Assembly (NCBI GenBank): GCA_963707065.1
Contig: CAVPPJ010000020.1
Location: forward strand, 248,001 to 312,000
Origin: Palsa-506 sp963707065
Lineage (GTDB): Bacteria > Actinomycetota > Actinomycetes > Streptosporangiales > Streptosporangiaceae
Direction of reading: 5' to 3'
Length of the DNA stretch: 64,000 nucleotides
In this document: positions 52,097-59,728 of the stretch, in pieces
Position numbering within the stretch: position 1 is the first letter of the stretch
Layout: each line of letters opens with the position of its first letter
The notes under the pieces: generated by a model
Databases searched by the model: none
What the model saw: only the letters and a program-made list of their open reading frames with translations
What the model was told of the DNA's origin: nothing
Program-made: the position numbers and the translations under genes

Positions 52097-52215
52097 GCCC
52101 GCTGAGCCTGCCCGGCTGACCTGGCCCGGCGGCCCGCCCGGCTGGCCTGGGCCCGGCTGACCTGGCCGGCTGAGCCTGGCCCGGCTGAGCCCGGGCAGGC
52201 TGAGGCCGGGCAGGC
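52097..52215. repeat. Degenerate 14-17 bp repeats between convergent FHA and kinase genes
   Basis: The whole convergent space consists of variants of CCCGGCTGACCTGG / GGCTGAGCC. Period varies, and no ORF or clear terminator is seen. Confidence 0.6.
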
Positions 52216-52216
52216 G

Positions 52217-54061
52217 TCAGCCGACGACCCGGCCGGCCAGCCGGATGACCGCGGTCCTCGCGTGCTGGACCGCGATGCGCAGCGCGTGCAAGTTGCCGCC
52301 CGGCGCGCCGAGGTGGTGCACCGGCCAGTAGACGGGCAGCTGGGAAACGGCCGCCGCTATCGCGGCCAGGGCCAGCGCCGAGACCCCGATGAGCGCGACG
52401 GCGGCCGCGGCGCGCGAGCCGCCCACCGCGTCAAAGAGCTTGCCGAGCTGCCGCCGGGATCCTCCGGAGCCCGGACCCAGGCCGTAGCAGGCGATGATGG
52501 CCCCGGCCGCGTAGGCGCCGGCCCTCGGGAAGGGGTGCACCGGCACGGCCACGATGGTCACGGCCGCCGCGACCCCGCCGGCCACGATTGCTACCGGTGC
52601 GAGCAGCACGCTGGCCAGGACCGACCAGGCCAGCATCGCGGGATAGGTGGCCGCCGTCACGGCCGGATCGAACGCCCGCGCGCCGCGGGCAGCGCGCCGT
52701 CGCGCCAGCCGGCGCTGGCTGAGATCGGCCGCCCGCAGCGACACCAGCACGGCGAGCACCGTGAGTGCTCCCGCGACGGGCAGGATCACGCTGGCACCTA
52801 CGCCCACCGCGACCGCGGCGACGACGAACAGGGAGCGCGAGCGGCGCCGCGGGGGCCCGCCGTCCGCGGCACCGGCCGGGCCGGGCCGGGCGGCTCCCCC
52901 GGCCGCCAGGCCGTTGCCGGCCGGCGGCACCGCGGCCGGGCCTGCTGCGGGCGGGGCGTACTGAACTCCGGGCAGCAGGTCGCCCACATAAGGGCCTGCC
53001 GGGTTGCTCACGGCCAGCGGCTGCGTCACGTACGGCCGGGCGGTACCCGCTCCCGGCGGAGCGGCTCCCGGCAGCGCAGCTCCCGGCACCGCAGCTCCCG
53101 GCAGCGCAGTTCCCGGCAGCGCCGTGGCCGGAGCGGGGGCAGCCAGCTGGCGCGCCGCGCCGGGCAGCCCGCCCGGCGCGGTGGCCAGCACCGGGCCCAG
53201 CCCGGTGGCTGGCACCGGGCCCGGCGCGGTCACCAGCCCGCGGCCAGGTTCCAGCGCGGCGGGAGTAAGCGCGCTGGTCCACCCGGCCAGCTCCGTGGCG
53301 GCGGGCCTGCGGGCCGGATCGCGGGCCAGGGCCGCCGCCACCAGGGGGAGCAGCGGCTGCGGGCAGCCCTCGAGATCCGGCTGGCCGTGCACGATCCGGT
53401 AGAAGATCGTCTCAAACGAGCCGGTGCCGAACGGCGGGCGGCCGGTAGCCGCGAAGGCCACCGTGGCGCCCCAGGAATGCACGTCCGACGCCTGGCCGCT
53501 CTGCTTTCCCTCGATGACCTCGGGCGCGAGGTAGCCGGGGGTGCCCATGAACATTCCGGTCTGGGTGATCCGGGTCGAGTCCGGCGAGTGCGCGATGCCG
53601 AAATCGATCACGATGGGCTGCCCGTCGGAGAGCATGATGTTGCCCGGCTTCAGGTCCCGGTGCACCACGCCGGCCGAGTGCACGGCGGTGAGCGCGGCGG
53701 CCACCCCGCGTGCCACCGCCGCCAGCTCGGCACCGCGCAGCGGCCCGTCGGCGGTGACGACCTGGTCGAGCGTCCGGCCCCGCACGTACCTGGTGACGAT
53801 GTAGGGCGGATCACAGGTCACGTCCGCGTCGATGACCTCCGCGACGAACGGGCTGCGCACGCGGCGCATCGTCTCGACCTCGCGGGCCAGCCGACGGCGG
53901 CCATCCGGGTCCCCGGCCACGGCCGGCCGGAGCACCTTGACGGCGACCGGGCGCCGCTCCGAATCCGTGGCCAGGTAGACAACACCCATCCCGCCCTCAC
54001 CGATGCGCTCAAGCACGCGGTAGGGCCCGAACTTGTCCGGCATCCGGTCCTGCACAGTCAT
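52217..54061 (-). CDS. Transmembrane Ser/Thr protein kinase
   Basis: 614 aa. Kinase domain about 10-270: YRVLERIGEGGMGVVYLA, VAVKVL with the ATP lysine, VVHRDLKPGNIML catalytic loop, VIDFGIAHS (DFG) and GTPGYLAPEVIEG. A Pro/Ala linker (about 270-395) includes five 15-bp coding repeats. The C-terminal 220 residues hold about four hydrophobic segments in place of the usual single helix plus PASTA repeats, so sensing probably involves the membrane region. TAGGCT lies 9 nt before ATG 54061. Confidence 0.92.
   Translation of the reverse strand: MTVQDRMPDKFGPYRVLERIGEGGMGVVYLATDSERRPVAVKVLRPAVAGDPDGRRRLAREVETMRRVRSPFVAEVIDADVTCDPPYIVTRYVRGRTLDQVVTADGPLRGAELAAVARGVAAALTAVHSAGVVHRDLKPGNIMLSDGQPIVIDFGIAHSPDSTRITQTGMFMGTPGYLAPEVIEGKQSGQASDVHSWGATVAFAATGRPPFGTGSFETIFYRIVHGQPDLEGCPQPLLPLVAAALARDPARRPAATELAGWTSALTPAALEPGRGLVTAPGPVPATGLGPVLATAPGGLPGAARQLAAPAPATALPGTALPGAAVPGAALPGAAPPGAGTARPYVTQPLAVSNPAGPYVGDLLPGVQYAPPAAGPAAVPPAGNGLAAGGAARPGPAGAADGGPPRRRSRSLFVVAAVAVGVGASVILPVAGALTVLAVLVSLRAADLSQRRLARRRAARGARAFDPAVTAATYPAMLAWSVLASVLLAPVAIVAGGVAAAVTIVAVPVHPFPRAGAYAAGAIIACYGLGPGSGGSRRQLGKLFDAVGGSRAAAAVALIGVSALALAAIAAAVSQLPVYWPVHHLGAPGGNLHALRIAVQHARTAVIRLAGRVVG
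53049..53123 (-). repeat. 15-bp coding repeat (5 units) in the kinase linker
   Basis: Units at 53049, 53064, 53079, 53094 and 53109, consensus GCTCCCGGCAGCGCA on the plus strand. They encode a Leu/Pro-Gly-Ala-Ala pentapeptide between the kinase and membrane parts. Confidence 0.75.
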
Positions 54062-54099
54062 GACCGCACCAGCCTACGGATTCGCGGCGCCTTCCGCTG

Positions 54100-54906
54100 T
54101 CAAGGCCGCGCCAGCAAGGACGGTTGCTGATCCCGCCGTGAGGCCTTCGCGGCGATGCGCAGTATCCGGCGCGGGACGATCCTGGCCAGGCCGGTGACTA
54201 CCTTGTACTGCGCTCCCGCCGTCGCGGCCGGCCGTCCGGCCGCGACGGCATCGAGGCCGGCCCTGGCCACCCGGTCCGCGTCGAGCCAGGCAAAGGACGG
54301 CGCGGCCGCGGCATCATGGCCCTCGTCATGAAACTGGGTCCTGGTCAGGCCCGGGCACAGGGCGGTGACGTGGACGCCGTGGCCGGACACCTCAGCGGAC
54401 AGGCTCTCGCTGAAGGAGGTCACGAACGCCTTGGTCGCCGCGTAGACGGCCCCGCCCGGCGAGATGAGGACGCCGGCCACCGAGGAGACGTTGAGTATGC
54501 CGCCGTGACCGCGCCTCAGCATGCCGGGCAGGACGGCGTGCGCTAGCCGCGCCAGCGCGAGCACGTTGAGCCTGATCTGCGCCTCCGCGCCGTCGGCCGG
54601 CACGTCGGCGAACGGCCCGGGCAGGCTGAAGCCCGCGTTGTTGACAAGCAGCTCAACCGGCCTGCTGGCATCGGACAGGCGGTTCTCGGCCGCCAGCAGG
54701 CCGGCCGGGGTGGTCAGGTCGGCGGCGAGTACCTCGACGTGCACCTGGTGCGCAGCGCGCAGGCTCGCGGCAAGGTCCTCCAGCCGCCCGGCCCGGCGGG
54801 CGACGACGATGAGGTCGCAGCCGTCCGCCGCGAGCAGCCTGGCCATGCACTCCCCGATGCCGCTGGATGCCCCGGTGACGAGCGCGCTGCGGTATTGCTG
54901 GTGCAT
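54100..54906 (-). CDS. Short-chain dehydrogenase/reductase
   Basis: 268 aa classical SDR. ALVTGASSGIGECMARLLAA is the NAD(P) motif, VNNAGF the NAG motif, SSVAG with catalytic Ser and YAATKAF with catalytic Tyr/Lys. The Arg pair after the second strand (VARRAGRLEDL) favours NADP. The substrate is unknown; similar proteins are annotated as oxidoreductases of lipid or acyl metabolism. Start ATG 54906 overlaps the stop of the upstream small gene by 1 base (TGATG), so they are coupled. Confidence 0.9.
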   Translation of the reverse strand: MHQQYRSALVTGASSGIGECMARLLAADGCDLIVVARRAGRLEDLAASLRAAHQVHVEVLAADLTTPAGLLAAENRLSDASRPVELLVNNAGFSLPGPFADVPADGAEAQIRLNVLALARLAHAVLPGMLRRGHGGILNVSSVAGVLISPGGAVYAATKAFVTSFSESLSAEVSGHGVHVTALCPGLTRTQFHDEGHDAAAAPSFAWLDADRVARAGLDAVAAGRPAATAGAQYKVVTGLARIVPRRILRIAAKASRRDQQPSLLARP

Positions 54907-55316
54907 CAGTCGCCGGCCACCAGCTTGCGCAGCGCCGCTGCGGTCTCGGCGTTCTGCTCCGCGTGCGCGACGAGCGCCCTGGCCAGTTCCTCGGCCCAGG
55001 TGCCCACGGGAACGGGCTGCCGGGAAAGCACGACGCCGCGGACCTCCCGGCAGATCTCGGCCGCCGGGGCGCCGCGCTCGACGCTGAGCGTCATGATGCG
55101 CTCGCCCAGCCGGACGGTGACCTTGGAGACCTGGCCCGGCCGGCCCCGCATCCGGTCGGAGACTGTCCGCTCCCTGTCGATCGTGACCCACCCGGCCGGC
55201 AGCGCATCGCCCAGCGACTCGGTGAGGACGCGGGCGTAGATGGCCACGTCGGCACTGTCCGCCCGCAGCGCCGCGGTGACCATGTCGAGCGAGAGGCCGT
55301 CACCGGGATCAGTCAC
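54906..55316 (-). CDS. Conserved small protein of unknown function
   Basis: 136 aa from GTG 55316 (MTDPGDGLSLDMVTAALRAD); an open frame further upstream looks non-coding. No domain recognised. It is a compact alpha/beta protein with ERTVSDRMRGRPGQVSKVTV and RLGERIMTLSVERGAP in the middle, and a C-terminal helix WAEELARALVAHAEQNAETA that may form a coiled coil. Coupled to the SDR gene and downstream of an enoyl-CoA hydratase gene. Confidence 0.7.
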   Translation of the reverse strand: MTDPGDGLSLDMVTAALRADSADVAIYARVLTESLGDALPAGWVTIDRERTVSDRMRGRPGQVSKVTVRLGERIMTLSVERGAPAAEICREVRGVVLSRQPVPVGTWAEELARALVAHAEQNAETAAALRKLVAGD

Positions 55317-55401
55317 TGCGGCACCATCCTTAGCTGGCGATAGCGCGGCGCGGGAAGGAGCTGGGACGGGAAGGCCGCGCGCCCGTCCGGGACGGCAGCG
55401 C

Positions 55402-56181
55402 TCACCGCCCGGCGAACCTGGCCTTCCCTGGCCCATTCTCGACGAAACTGCGCATCCCTGTCCGCTGGTCCTCGGTGGCGAACAGCCCGGCGAAGTTCAG
55501 CCGCTCGATCTCGAGCCCGGAATCAAGATCTACGTCCAGCCCCTCGTCGATGGCCTGCTTCGCGGCGCGCAGCGCGACGGCGGGGCCGCCGGCATAGCGG
55601 TCCACCATGTCCCGCGCCGCCTGGTACACCTCCGCGTCCGGGACGACCTTGTCCACGAGGCCGATGGCGAGCGCCTCCGGCGCCGCCACGAACCGCCCGG
55701 TGTAGACGATGTCCTTGGCCCGGGCGGGCCCGACCAGCCGCGGCAGCCGCTGGGTGCCGCCGGCCCCCGGGATGACGCCCAGCAGGATCTCGGGCTGGCC
55801 GACCCGGGCGCTCTGGCCGGCCACCCGGAAGTCGGCGCACAGCGCGAGCTCGAGGCCGCCGCCGAGCGCATATCCGGTAATGGCCGCCACGACCGGCTTG
55901 GGGATCTTCGCGACCGCGGTGAACGCGTCCTGCAGCCGCCGGGTGTCGGCGGCCATCTGGGCGTAGCTCGCCTCGGCCATCTCCTTGATGTCAGCGCCTG
56001 CCGCGAACACCTTCGCGCCGCCGTAGATGATGACGGCGCGGACGTCATGATCGGCGGTGACCTGCGCGGCCGCCGCCGCGATCTCATCCTGGACCTGTGC
56101 GTTCAGCGCGTTCATCGGCGGGCGGTCCAGCCGGATCACGGCCACCGCCTGATCAATGTCAAGCCGGACGAACTCACCCAT
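55402..56181 (-). CDS. Enoyl-CoA hydratase/isomerase
   Basis: 259 aa crotonase-fold protein. ALNAQVQDEIAAAAAQ, KVFAAGADIKEMA (oxyanion-hole segment), ALGGGLELALCADFRVA and QPEILLGVIPGAGGTQRLPRLVG with the Glu of the hydratase active site. Probably a beta-oxidation EchA-type enzyme. GGAGG precedes ATG 56181; a longer open frame upstream lacks similarity. Part of a possible operon with the small protein and SDR that follow. Confidence 0.92.
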   Translation of the reverse strand: MGEFVRLDIDQAVAVIRLDRPPMNALNAQVQDEIAAAAAQVTADHDVRAVIIYGGAKVFAAGADIKEMAEASYAQMAADTRRLQDAFTAVAKIPKPVVAAITGYALGGGLELALCADFRVAGQSARVGQPEILLGVIPGAGGTQRLPRLVGPARAKDIVYTGRFVAAPEALAIGLVDKVVPDAEVYQAARDMVDRYAGGPAVALRAAKQAIDEGLDVDLDSGLEIERLNFAGLFATEDQRTGMRSFVENGPGKARFAGR

Positions 56182-56427
56182 GCCGCACCTCCATGCCGAG
56201 CCATGATCCCATGCAGGCATTCTGCCCGCTCGCGGCCCGGCCCGGTGCCACCCGCGGGTCGGGCACCGGCTTGCGCCCGCCGCCACGAGGCCCCCGGGCA
56301 GCCACGGCACGGAGCGAAGCAGCCACGGCACGGAGCGAATGAGCTGATCCCGGCCTGTCCCGGCCGGCGCAGCCGTGCACCGTCTGGCGCCCCGCCTGAT
56401 CCGGCCGGGGGCAGGCGCGCCTGCCGG

Positions 56428-56646
56428 TTACTCGCCGGATGCGCGGGGCAGTGAAACCGGCTGCCAGCCGTTCAGGAAACTGCGAACTTCGGTCTCGCTG
56501 TAGCGGCGGTGACCACCCGGGGTGCGGATCGACGAAAGCTTGCCAGCGCGTGCCCACCGCGTCACGGTCTTCGGGTCCACTCGGAGCATGGCTGCGACCT
56601 CGGCCGGAGTGAGCAGGCGGTTCTCCGGCTGGATCTTGGTTCTCAC
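56428..56646 (-). CDS. bldC: BldC-type MerR-like DNA-binding protein
   Basis: 72 aa, a single winged HTH without effector domain. LLTPAEVAAMLRVDPKTVTR, WARAGKLSSIRTPGGHRRY and SETEVRSFLNG are close to Streptomyces BldC, a regulator of development that binds direct repeats head to tail. GTG 56646 follows AGAGGAC. The 247 nt downstream, up to the enoyl-CoA hydratase gene, contain only a short duplicated GCCACGGCACGGAGCGAA-type motif (56301-56340). The upstream region has phased AGTAAC repeats suitable for autoregulation. Confidence 0.93.
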   Translation of the reverse strand: MRTKIQPENRLLTPAEVAAMLRVDPKTVTRWARAGKLSSIRTPGGHRRYSETEVRSFLNGWQPVSLPRASGE

Positions 56647-56681
56647 GGGCTGGTCCTCTCACGCTTTGGAGGTAGCTAGCC

Positions 56682-56714
56682 AGTAACAGGAAGTAACTGC
56701 ACAATAACGTTACT
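56682..56714 (-). promoter_or_regulatory. Phased AGTAAC repeats upstream of bldC
   Basis: Plus-strand AGTAAC at 56682-56687 and 56692-56697, AATAAC at 56703-56708 and a GTTACT inverted copy at 56709-56714, in an AT-rich island about 40-70 bp before the bldC start. The 10-11 bp phasing of same-direction copies suits cooperative head-to-tail binding. It is a candidate autoregulatory or WhiB/Bld-type site and overlaps the likely promoter region. Confidence 0.45.
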
Positions 56715-56906
56715 TACCGAGATGGCTCTATCACAAAATGTCATGCCCCCCGGCTTTGCAGGGCGTTCTGCCGGGCACGTGGATAAATTTCCGGTACCCG
56801 CCCGCCCGCTTGTCCTCGTAAGAAGGACGTCACGCTGCCCTCGCCGGTTTACTCCCGTGCCGTGCCGAACTCAGCACGTTATGCCGCATGCCTTGCCACC
56901 AGCGCT

Positions 56907-59612
56907 TTAGCGGAGATCTCCGTTGGTCATCCCGGCCGGGGCGTCGGGGACGGCAAGCAGGCCGAGCTCGGCCGGGGTGGCCAGCAGCGGGTGCTGCGGC
57001 AGGACCCGGACGGTATAGCCGAACGGGCCGGGACCGCCGAGTTCCACCTGCCCGGCGTACCTGGCGACCGGATTGCCGCCAGGCAGCCCCTCCAGCGCAA
57101 GCTCGGCGCAGGCCGGATTGGTGATCTCGTCGTCATCCCCCGCCCGGCCGTAGACGACCTGCACGGTGACGTCCTGCGGGGACAACTCGCCGAGCGCGAC
57201 CGTGGCCCGCACCGCCAGCAGCGCACCAGGCCGCTGCTCGCCCTCTTCGGCCTCGACGTGGTCGATCCGGACCGCTGGCCAGGCGCTGGTTACCCGTTCC
57301 TGCCAGGCGGCGAGCTGGCGGGCGCCGGTGAAATCGGCAGCCGCGGAATCGGCGGAATCGGCACCGGCGGAAACGGCACCGGCGGAATCGGCACCCGGGG
57401 CGCCGCCGGCCAGCGCCCGGGACGCACGGGCGGCCGGCAGGTACAGTCCGGTGACGTAGTCGCGCACCATCCGGGTCGCCTCGGCCTTCGGGCCCAGCGT
57501 CCGCAGGGTGTGCGCCACCATCTCCAGCCAGCGGCGCGGCGGCTGGCCGGCCGCGGACTCGTAGAACAGCGGCGCGACCGACTGGCCGATCAGGTCGTAC
57601 AGGGCGGCGGCCTCAACCTCATCGCGGCGGGCGGAATCGGCGACGCCATCGGCAGAGGGGATGGCCCAGCCGTTGGCACCGTCGTACCACTCGTCCCACC
57701 AGCCGTCCCGCACCGAGAGGTTCAGCCCGCCGTTCAGCGCCGATTTCATGCCCGAGGTGCCGCAGGCCTCCAGCGGCCGCAGCGGGTTATTCAGCCAGAC
57801 GTCGCAGCCCTGGACGAGGGCCCGGCCGAGCGCCATGTCGTAGTCCGGCAGGAAGACGATGCGGTGCCGCACCCGCGGATCATCGGTGAATCGCACCATC
57901 TGCTGGATGAGGAGCTTGCCGCCGTCATCGGCCGGGTGCGCCTTGCCGGCGATCACTATCTGGACCGGCCGCTCCGGGTCGAGCAGCAGCGCGGTGAGCC
58001 TGTCCGGATCGTTCAGCATCAGCGTCAGCCGCTTGTAGGACGGCACCCGCCGGGCGAACCCTATGGTCAGTACGTTCTCATCGAGCGCATCATCGATCCA
58101 GGTCAGCTCCGCGTCGGAGGCGCCGCGCTGCTGCCAGGACGCGCGCAGCCGGCGCCGGGCCTCCGCGACAAGCCGCGCGCGGAGCAGCCGGCGGATCGCC
58201 CAGATCCGCTCCGGGCCAGCCGCCGCGATCAGTCCCCAGGGCGGGCCGTCCGCCGCCAGGCCGCCTTCCGGCAGGCCGCCCTCCGCCGCGCCCGGCCCGG
58301 GCGGCTGCTGGCCGGCTGCCAGTTCCAGGATCTCGGCAGCCACCCAGGCCGGCGCGTGCACCCCGTTCGTCACCGAGCCGATGGGCACTTCCGCGGGGTC
58401 GAAGCCCGGCCACAGGCCGGTGAACATCTGCCTGCTCACCTTGCCGTGCAGCCTGCTCACCCCGTTGGCGCGCTGAGCCAGGCGTAGCCCCATCACCGCC
58501 ATGTTGAACACGCCGGGGTCGCCGCCGGGGAAGGTCTCGGCGCCCAGCGCCAGGACCCGTTTGGATGGCAGCGCGGGATCCTCCGCCGTGCCGCCGAACT
58601 GCTTCTCGATCAGCTCCGTGGGGAACCGGTCGATCCCGGCCGACACCGGGGTGTGGGTGGTGAACACCGTGCCCGCCCGGCAGGCGACGAGCGCCTCGGA
58701 GAAGCTGAGCCCCTGGCTGACGTACTCGCGGATGCGCTCTAGGCCGAGGAAGCCGGCGTGGCCCTCGTTGGTGTGGAAGACCTCCGGCCGCGGGTGCCCG
58801 GTGATCGCGCAGAACTGCCTGACCGCCCGCACGCCGCCGATTCCCAGCAGCAGCTCCTGGCGGAGCCGGTGATCGCTGCCCCCGCCGTACAGCCGGTCGG
58901 TGACCTCGCGCAGGGCCGGGTCGTTGCCCTCCACATAGGAATCGAGCAGTAGCAGCGGCACCCGGCCGACCTGGGCCAGCCAGATCTGCGCGGCAAGCAC
59001 CGCCCCGTCCGGCAGGGCCACCGTCACCTGGACCGGGACGCCCTGGTCATCGCGCAGCAAGGCGAGCGGCTGGCCGTTCGGATCGCCCGCCGGATAACGC
59101 TCGGCCTGCCAGCCGGGCGCGGACAGCGACTGGGTGAAATAACCATGCCGGTACAGCAGGCCGACTCCGATCAGCGGCACGCCGAGGTCGCTGCTCGCCT
59201 TGAGGTGATCCCCGGCCAGTATGCCCAGGCCGCCCGAGTACTGCGGGAGCGCGGCGGTGATGCCGTACTCCGGCGAGAAGTAAGCCACCGCGGCCGGCGC
59301 CTCAGCCGGCTCTTGGCTGGCCTGATACCACCGCGGGCCGGACAGGTAGTCGCGCAGCTCGTCCGTGGCGTCGCCGAGCCGGCGCAGGAACCGCCGGTCG
59401 GCGGCGAGCCCCGCGAGGCGCTCCTGCGGTGCCTCAGCCAGCAGCGCCGCCGGGTCCTGCCCGGTCCGCTGCCAGCCATCCGGGTCAATCGCGGCAAAAA
59501 GCCCAAGCGTGTCGGAATGCCATGACCAGCGCAGATTCAGCATCAGCTCGCGCAACGGCGCGAGTGCCTCTGGCAGGACCGGATGGATGGTGAACCGCCG
59601 GATCGCTCTCAC
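56907..59612 (-). CDS. glgP: Alpha-glucan (maltodextrin/glycogen) phosphorylase, GlgP family
   Basis: 901 aa from GTG 59612. DUF3417 N-terminal domain (LRELMLNLRWSWH), EYGITAALPQYSGGLGILAGDHLKASSDLGVPL, FHTNEGHAGFL and SVTNGVHAPAWV follow. The PLP-site region has GKAHPADDGGK, then PLRPLEACGTSGMKSALNGGLNLSV. It releases glucose-1-phosphate from alpha-1,4-glucans. The linker near the C-terminus (about residues 715-760) has Ala/Gly/Ser/Asp repeats coded by three 15-bp units at 57351-57395. TAGGGT at 59626-59621 is 8 nt from GTG 59612, so leaderless. Divergent from glgE. Confidence 0.94.
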   Translation of the reverse strand: MRAIRRFTIHPVLPEALAPLRELMLNLRWSWHSDTLGLFAAIDPDGWQRTGQDPAALLAEAPQERLAGLAADRRFLRRLGDATDELRDYLSGPRWYQASQEPAEAPAAVAYFSPEYGITAALPQYSGGLGILAGDHLKASSDLGVPLIGVGLLYRHGYFTQSLSAPGWQAERYPAGDPNGQPLALLRDDQGVPVQVTVALPDGAVLAAQIWLAQVGRVPLLLLDSYVEGNDPALREVTDRLYGGGSDHRLRQELLLGIGGVRAVRQFCAITGHPRPEVFHTNEGHAGFLGLERIREYVSQGLSFSEALVACRAGTVFTTHTPVSAGIDRFPTELIEKQFGGTAEDPALPSKRVLALGAETFPGGDPGVFNMAVMGLRLAQRANGVSRLHGKVSRQMFTGLWPGFDPAEVPIGSVTNGVHAPAWVAAEILELAAGQQPPGPGAAEGGLPEGGLAADGPPWGLIAAAGPERIWAIRRLLRARLVAEARRRLRASWQQRGASDAELTWIDDALDENVLTIGFARRVPSYKRLTLMLNDPDRLTALLLDPERPVQIVIAGKAHPADDGGKLLIQQMVRFTDDPRVRHRIVFLPDYDMALGRALVQGCDVWLNNPLRPLEACGTSGMKSALNGGLNLSVRDGWWDEWYDGANGWAIPSADGVADSARRDEVEAAALYDLIGQSVAPLFYESAAGQPPRRWLEMVAHTLRTLGPKAEATRMVRDYVTGLYLPAARASRALAGGAPGADSAGAVSAGADSADSAAADFTGARQLAAWQERVTSAWPAVRIDHVEAEEGEQRPGALLAVRATVALGELSPQDVTVQVVYGRAGDDDEITNPACAELALEGLPGGNPVARYAGQVELGGPGPFGYTVRVLPQHPLLATPAELGLLAVPDAPAGMTNGDLR

Positions 59613-59728
59613 GCAGAGCGACCCTAATGCGTGCCGGGGGGTGACCGTAACCGGGACGCAGGCACCGGCCAGGCAATGAGCAGTAACCGGCACACATGGA
59701 CCCGGGCGGCGATGGGTAGCGTGGCAGG

